From Miscanthus floridulus (Eukaryota; Streptophyta; Magnoliopsida; Poales; Poaceae): 64,000 bases of DNA. The notes under the pieces are model-generated. The model searched no databases. It was not told the DNA's origin and saw only the letters and a program-made list of their open reading frames with translations. The position numbers were made by a program, and so were the translations under genes. The DNA lies in the NCBI RefSeq assembly GCF_019320115.1, contig NC_089589.1:24309273-24373272 (forward strand), read 5' to 3'. This document shows positions 58,326-64,000 of this stretch, one piece after another (the stretch's first letter is position 1; every line of letters begins with the position of its first letter).

Positions 58326-60707
58326 CTTCCCCTATGTGATAGCATGGGTCATCCATTTGATACACTTGAGTTCTTGTAGGTGAGGGATGCATTCTTCATT
58401 TGATGATCACTTGTGGAACCATCATCTTGCATGATTGATACCATATGTAGATGTGATACCACTTGAAAGAATCTTCTAGTATAGAACCACTTGTTGAATT
58501 TATCAATAAAAACAATTTCTTGAACATTTGCTATTTTTATGAGTACCACTTATAGAATATCACTTGTGAGTTGATCTAGACATCACTTGTAGATTCTTGA
58601 TGAAATACTTGAGTCTAGATACCACTTGTAACAAACAAACTAGATATCCATTTGTATTGTTGTCTTGTGTTTGTACTATTTCACTATCATGAGCTTCTAT
58701 GGTTGACTTGAACTAAATTGATTTGCTTAAGCTTCCAAGTCCGGTTTGAACCAATGATAAGCTTCTTCACACCTCTTGCAAGGGTTATCTTGCCAATGTT
58801 GTACTTGTCACTTGTTAGCAATCCAAATTAAGTCAAGTAATTGGGTTTACTAGCTCATGAACAAATTCATATACTAACCACTAGATTAATTTATCATTCA
58901 AGCAATAGTGGTAGGCTATGAATTTAAACATTTTATTTGTTATGCATGATCCTATGAAGCATGTACTATATGCACTAACAGCATACTAGTAAGGGATGAA
59001 ATGATCATGCACATTACAATGATACCTTTGCTATATTGGAGTAGAGGATAGTCATATAGATTCTAATTCATTACTCCAATAGCAATGTGAAGTCCAATTA
59101 TAAGCTTGGTGAAGACCAATAGATACCATTTTGAATTCCATTCTTCACCCATATGAAATGAATACCACTTATGATCAAGTGCACTTTCTTGTTATGGTTG
59201 GCTTGCTTCATCTTTTGATCAATGCTTGCATGAGAGCATCAATGTTAGAATACCACTTGAAATATCATGATTAGCTCTCTTTTGGGTGTTGCTTGCTTTT
59301 CTTGATCAATCCTTTTGATTGCTTCAACTAAGCATCTTAAATGTCCCTCGGATCACCACTTCCATGTTAGCCTTCTAAGTACCATACTTGGTTTACCTAC
59401 TCATAGGCGGCAAGCCCCTACACTAGGGAGAAGTGACCTCTCTCCAAAGAATCATTCTTGATACTCACTTGAAATAGCTTGATTGATTGATCCAAAAGAT
59501 GAGCTTATCTTGATGAGTAACCTTGATTCCTTCTTTACGTCCTTTTTCTTTCTTCTTGTTTAAGTCCTTTTCTTTCTACCAAATGATTTCCAATAGTCAC
59601 TAGAACTTAAACTTTATCTTCATCTTAAGTTTGATCTTGATCTTCCAATTTGAATACCGAATGTGTGCAAAGTACACTCCACAATCAAATGGCCTTGTAC
59701 TCTTTGATTGTCATGCTTAAAGATCATCTTAATACCAAACTTAGGTGCCTCAATTACTTATAAACATATTTCCAAATTGAGGACCTTTCAATCAAAGTGA
59801 CTCTAGATCAATCCAACATTTGTCACTTTTCTAGCAGATTTTGTACTCTTCAAAGAAAAGTACATATGTCCCAAAGTACAAATTCAAATGCCACGAAATT
59901 TAGTGGAGATGTGCTTAAATAAGTTATCTAGTAGCTGTAAAAAATTGAGCTTCATTTGACTTCTAGATTGCTACCAGATTTCAATTTTTCCATCACTGCT
60001 ATATGCTGAAAACTGCTGCACTATAGCTGACAAGATTCACTCCAAAACTGAAGCATCTCTTATCCAATTCTCATGAAATTTGTATAGCAACTTATACCAT
60101 AAGTCTAGAGCATGTATACCAATTTTTATGTCAATCCAATAAGTTTTAATCACTCAAACATGGCTAAGATCATAGCTAGCTCAAATTTTGCAATATAGGA
60201 CATATTTCAATCACTTGAGCTATACTTCATCAAATGTGAATCAAACTTGAAACCAACTTGTTTGAATACTTTCACAAGATATAAATCCATTCAATCCACT
60301 TACTAAATGTCATCTTATGAACTTATCCAACACAAATCAATCCAAATTTGACTACTAATCAATTTATCCATTCAAACATCTCATAGCAAGCAATATTTGC
60401 ATATTTATCCAATTTAATCAACTCATATGCACCCAAATGAAATAATCAACAAGAGATATACCTTGGTTAGCTCATGGTCATTTAACTAGCAAGCTTCAAC
60501 TAAAATATTTGCAAGCCATCAAATAATCCAATGAATCACCAACAACTTGAATATGACACTTGTATGTTGTAGCACATTTGGACTTCACTCAATTATCATG
60601 GCATTGGGTTTGGATGTGCACTAGGCTTCATAACTTGACTCAACATATGATGATCAATATGAAGTCAATTGAATCAAGTCTCCAATGCTAATGGTACCTA
60701 CAATCAA
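58326..60707 (-). other. Copia internal region without coding capacity
   Basis: 2.4 kb of AT-rich sequence downstream of gag on the element's strand, where pol would be expected. ATACCACTTG-like motifs recur many times. No protease, integrase, reverse transcriptase or RNase H motif is visible in any frame. Confidence 0.65.
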
Positions 60708-62722
60708 TCATCCACTTTTTGATGGTACCCAAATAATTTTGGGTCCTCTCGAGTTAGGAGCGACATACTTAGGCAAAGCCTTAGTATGAGCAACGGGATG
60801 TTTTGCAATAGCAACTATAGAGGTACAATTATCATCCTTCCTAAGTATAGAATCATCATCAATTGAAATAGGCTTAGGAGTGTTACCTAGGGGACATGAA
60901 TGTGCCATGTGTCCCCTTTCCCGACATGAGTAGCACTTTCTCTTTGATTGAGCCTTCTTTTCCTTGCTCATCTGGTGCTTCTCATTGCCTTGCCTCTCAT
61001 GGATTGCTTGGGACTTCTTCTCAAGCTTGGTAGGACACTTAGAGGCAAAGTGTCCCGTATTTCCACACTTGAAGCACTTGATATGAGCATAATCTTTCGT
61101 CTCATCTTCATTCTTGCTCATCATCTTAGCATCTTGAGTTTGCATTGGATGCCTTGCTTTTCCACCCCTTCTTGTTTTCTTCTTCATCATCATCAAGTCA
61201 CCACCATCTTCATGGTTGATCTTGATTTGCTCTTGGGGTGTCTTCTCTTGCTTAACTTGTGGCTTTGGTTGAGGCTCTTCTAGTTGCTTCACCCATTGCT
61301 TGGTTGGGCACATTGAGGTAAGGTGACCCCAAGTGTGGCACTTGAAGCACTTCACATGCTTGAGCCTCTCTTCTTCTTTTATCTTCTTGAGCTTCTCAAT
61401 GTTAGAGCAACCATTTGCAAGGTGTCTGGCTTCATGACACCGATAGCACATGGTATGAGAGAGCTTTCTTTGTTGTATCTTTTTCATCTTTCTTTCTCTC
61501 TTTATTTTGCCCTTTGTCATCTTCTTCTTGAAGCCAAGGCCACACTTGTCACCATAGTTTCTTTGAGTCTTCACCATGTGCTCAAAGGTGACTTTTGAGT
61601 TGTAGCACCTCTCTAGCTTGTGCTCAATTTTTTCACTTGTTCATTGAGCTTATTGTTCTCCTTCAAAAGGTTAGTTTTACAAGACATAAAAGTAGAACAA
61701 GCATCTATATGTGAAGAATATGACATATCTAATAAATCATCACAAGAGGTGGATACATGCTTCTTGCTTACATCACAAGGGTTAGCAATAATTTGTGATT
61801 TATCATTTGATCCATATGATGAGCTCTCATTATTTTTAATTTTTCCATTAGAAATCTCCTTAGTGAGAAAAGCATGGTCTTGTACTAAGTTATCATGAGC
61901 AACACTAAGTTCCTCATGAGCCAATTTTAGCTCCTCATGTGAACAAGTAGTAACATAAAGTAGATGCTTTTGTTGTTCACATGTGTTCTTTAGAAAAGAG
62001 TTTTCATTTTTCAATTTCTCGGTTTTAGTCATCTCTTTTTCTAAAGCTTTGATCATGCAACCATATCTATCTAGAAGCTCCTCATATGAATCAAGATCAA
62101 TCATATTTACATTAGATACCTTAGTGTCACCTTGTGACATGAATCAATGTGATGTAGTTGGAGAGCTTGAAGAAACATCACTCTCATACCCCGAGCATGA
62201 TCCATCATTATCACCATCAAGTGTGCATGGAGTAGCATCATCATTAGCATCACTTGTGGCATCATCATCAATCTTGTCAAGTGATCTTGTGATATGATCA
62301 TTATCATCATCACTTGACCATGAGGTGGAGCAATCTTTCTCAATCACCACATTGTGATCATGCTCGACACACTCATGCGCCTCCTTCTTGGGCTCATCAT
62401 CATCATCGGAGACCGTCCCATACTTCTTATTGAGATAACTCCAAATCTCATAGGCGGTCTTCATGTCAATGATCACTCCAAAGATGTTATCATGCAAGGA
62501 TCTATACAAGATGTTAGTAGCTTGGATATCGAGATCTAGGCATTTCTCTTGTGCTTGAGTTAGATTATCTTCATCCAACACATGAGAAAAGCCTACATCT
62601 ACCATCCACCACATTTGAGGGCAAATAAACTTAAAATTGCATATCATCCAATTTTTCCATCGTGTAAAGTGTGTGCCATTAAAAATATGTGGACAATCAA
62701 CATCTAGCCCATAAGCCGCCAT
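60708..62722 (-). pseudogene. Copia gag with four CCHC zinc knuckles
   Basis: Structural capsid/nucleocapsid protein of the Copia element. The likely start is ATG at 62722 (MAAYGLDVDCPHIFNGTHFT), 38 bp after the primer-binding site. The N-terminal half carries the copia-type gag motif (WKNWMICNFKFICPQMWWMV), then an acidic Asp-rich region and a coiled-coil-like stretch. The C-terminal half is Lys-rich and has four C-X2-C-X4-H-X4-C knuckles: CYRCHEARHLANGC, CFKCHTWGHLTSMC, CFKCGNTGHFASKC and CYSCRERGHMAHSC. Breaks: an in-frame TGA at 62144-62146 and a one-base shift in an A-run near 61630. The frame ends at 60708 with no pol. Four knuckles are more than the usual one or two for gag. Confidence 0.82.
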
Positions 62723-62759
62723 CCTCTCGGGTTGGTGAAGACCACAAATGAGAGACCTA

Positions 62760-62771
62760 GGTCTGATACCA
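62760..62771 (-). promoter_or_regulatory. Copia primer-binding site (initiator Met tRNA type)
   Basis: Minus strand TGGTATCAGACC, two bases after the LTR end, matches the standard copia site complementary to initiator methionine tRNA (TGGTATCAGAGC) with one difference. Confidence 0.85.
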
Positions 62772-62773
62772 CT

Positions 62774-64000
62774 TGTACGGTCGAGATGACGACTAGAGGG
62801 GGGGTGAATAGTCATTACTAAAATTTAATCGCGTCGGCTAACCGAAACAAGTGCAGAATTAAAACTATCAGTCTAGCCAAGACTACACCCCTCTATCTAT
62901 GTTCTCTAGCACCTTGCAAAGATCCTAATTAAGCAACAAAGGTGCCGGGCTAACTAGAGCTCACCTAACCAATTCTAGGAGCAAGGTCACACAAACCTAT
63001 CCACTAGTATTTCAAGCAATGAGGGAGCTCCTACACATGCTAGTAAGCAAAAGCACAAAGCCAACTAAGCTCACTAACAATGCTCAATAACAAGGCAACC
63101 AATGCCAAATTAGAGAGAGCAAATACTTAGCTACACAAACTAAGCAAAGTGACTAACAAGGTTACATAAACCAAATTAGCCACGTAAGGGAGCTACTTCT
63201 ATGCTACACAAGCAAGAAGATAACTAGTGAGCTACACAAGCTAACTAATTATAAGAGCAACTACATAAGCACAATGTATATAAAAGTAATCATAAGCTTA
63301 TGTAAGGGGATTGCAAACCAATGGGAAGAACAAGGATTGACACGGTGATTTTCTCTCCGAGGTTCATGTGCTTGCCAACACACTACGTCCCCGTTGTGTC
63401 GACCGCTCACTTGGTGGTTCGGCGGCTAATTGGCATCACCCGCCAAGCCCGCACATTGGGAACCGTAAGAATCCTACCCTAAAAGTGAGGGTAGCTCAAT
63501 GACACGCTCAACTAGAGTTGCTCTTCGCGGCTCCCGTGGGGTGAGCACAATGCCCCTCACAAAGCTCTTCTCCGGAGCACTACATAGCTTCTTACGGGCT
63601 TCGACGGAGACCACCACCAAGCCATCTAGGAGGTGGCAACCTCCAAGAGTAACAAGCACCACCGGCTTGCAACTCGATCACCTAGTGCCACTCGATGCAA
63701 TCTCACAATGCAACGCACTAGAATCACACTCACTCGCAATCGATTCGCACTCTTGCAAGCACAAGTGAGTTAGAGGGCATCCAAGCACTCCTACACAAGC
63801 CACATAGTCGTGAGGGTGCTCAGCGACCAGCCCAAGGCCGGCCACACACTCTTTTTATAGCCCAAGGGCTAAAATAGACGTTACCCCTTCACTGGGCAAA
63901 GCGCATACTAACCGGACGCGCAGGTCATAACAACCTGACGCTGAAACCCAGCGTCCGGTCACTTATAGAGAGGTTCCAGCGATGTTTTTCAGCGACCAGA
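62774..64000 (-). repeat. Ty1/Copia 5' LTR (runs off the window)
   Basis: Begins TGTACGG on the plus strand (LTR end CCGTACA on its own strand) and aligns with 42062-43260 with scattered substitutions. The window ends inside its CCGGACGC motif cluster. Confidence 0.85.

Larger units (their letters stand above)
42062..64000 (-). mobile_element. Gag-only Ty1/Copia retrotransposon (SIRE/Maximus-like), interrupted by Gypsy
   Basis: Minus-strand element: 3' LTR 42062-44402, 3' internal 44403-45374, nested Gypsy 45380-58320, rest of the internal region 58326-62773 with gag, primer-binding site, and a 5' LTR from 62774 running off the window. Outside the Gypsy insertion the internal region is about 5.4 kb and carries gag but no protease, integrase, reverse transcriptase or RNase H. 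It is therefore non-autonomous. Its LTRs differ more than the Gypsy LTRs do, in line with being the older, host element of the nest. Confidence 0.8.

Overview
This window is nested transposable-element DNA from a grass nuclear genome (Poaceae; the element families fit an Andropogoneae-type panicoid, but the species cannot be read from the sequence). I see no rRNA, tRNA, CRISPR or bacterial-type operon. Almost every coding signal belongs to four elements: a complete CACTA (En/Spm) transposon, part of a second CACTA transposon, a full-length Ty3/Gypsy retrotransposon of Tat/Retand type, and a gag-only Ty1/Copia retrotransposon. The one good host-gene candidate is a small multi-exon minus-strand gene beside the first CACTA element.

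The dominant fact is an 18-kb direct duplication: 1-18160 is nearly identical to 33024-51180. Both copies hold, in order, the CACTA-A element (right half only in copy 1), its TTG target-site duplication, the candidate host gene with a MITE at its promoter, a Copia 3' LTR, and the left (3') part of the Gypsy element. Copy 1 stops abruptly near 18160 inside Gypsy pol and is fused to a second CACTA element (CACTA-B), which is itself cut mid-gene. Small indels between the copies become denser toward that junction, which points to an unpolished contig end or duplicated haplotig at least as much as to a real segmental duplication.

Layout: 1-5432 right part of CACTA-A (copy 1); 5433-9048 host-gene candidate, MITE and MITE remnant; 9049-12361 Copia 3' LTR and 3' internal region; 12367-18160 truncated Gypsy; 18161-26849 CACTA-B (TNP2 C-terminus, 0.5-kb tandem repeats, then a Transposase_24-like gene running on into a Ulp1/C48 protease domain, then the 3' terminus); 26850-28372 spacer with small tandem repeats; 28373-38446 complete CACTA-A with TIRs and a TTG duplication; 38447-42061 second copy of the host-gene candidate and MITEs; 42062-64000 a Copia element (3' LTR, gag, primer-binding site, partial 5' LTR) with a complete 12.9-kb Gypsy element (45380-58320) nested in it, bounded by GACAC duplications.

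How the parts work: TNP2 and Transposase_24 proteins would act on the CACTA termini and subterminal hairpins. Gypsy gag-pol (minus strand) would drive its own reverse transcription and integration, while a six-exon antisense gene (plus strand, 899 codons, all splice phases consistent) sits between pol and the 3' LTR. The Copia element carries gag only and would need pol in trans. Nearly all coding regions carry stops. In the Gypsy element every internal stop fits a C-to-T change at CAG or CGA, with no frameshift across the main frames, as expected from decay of methylated cytosines.
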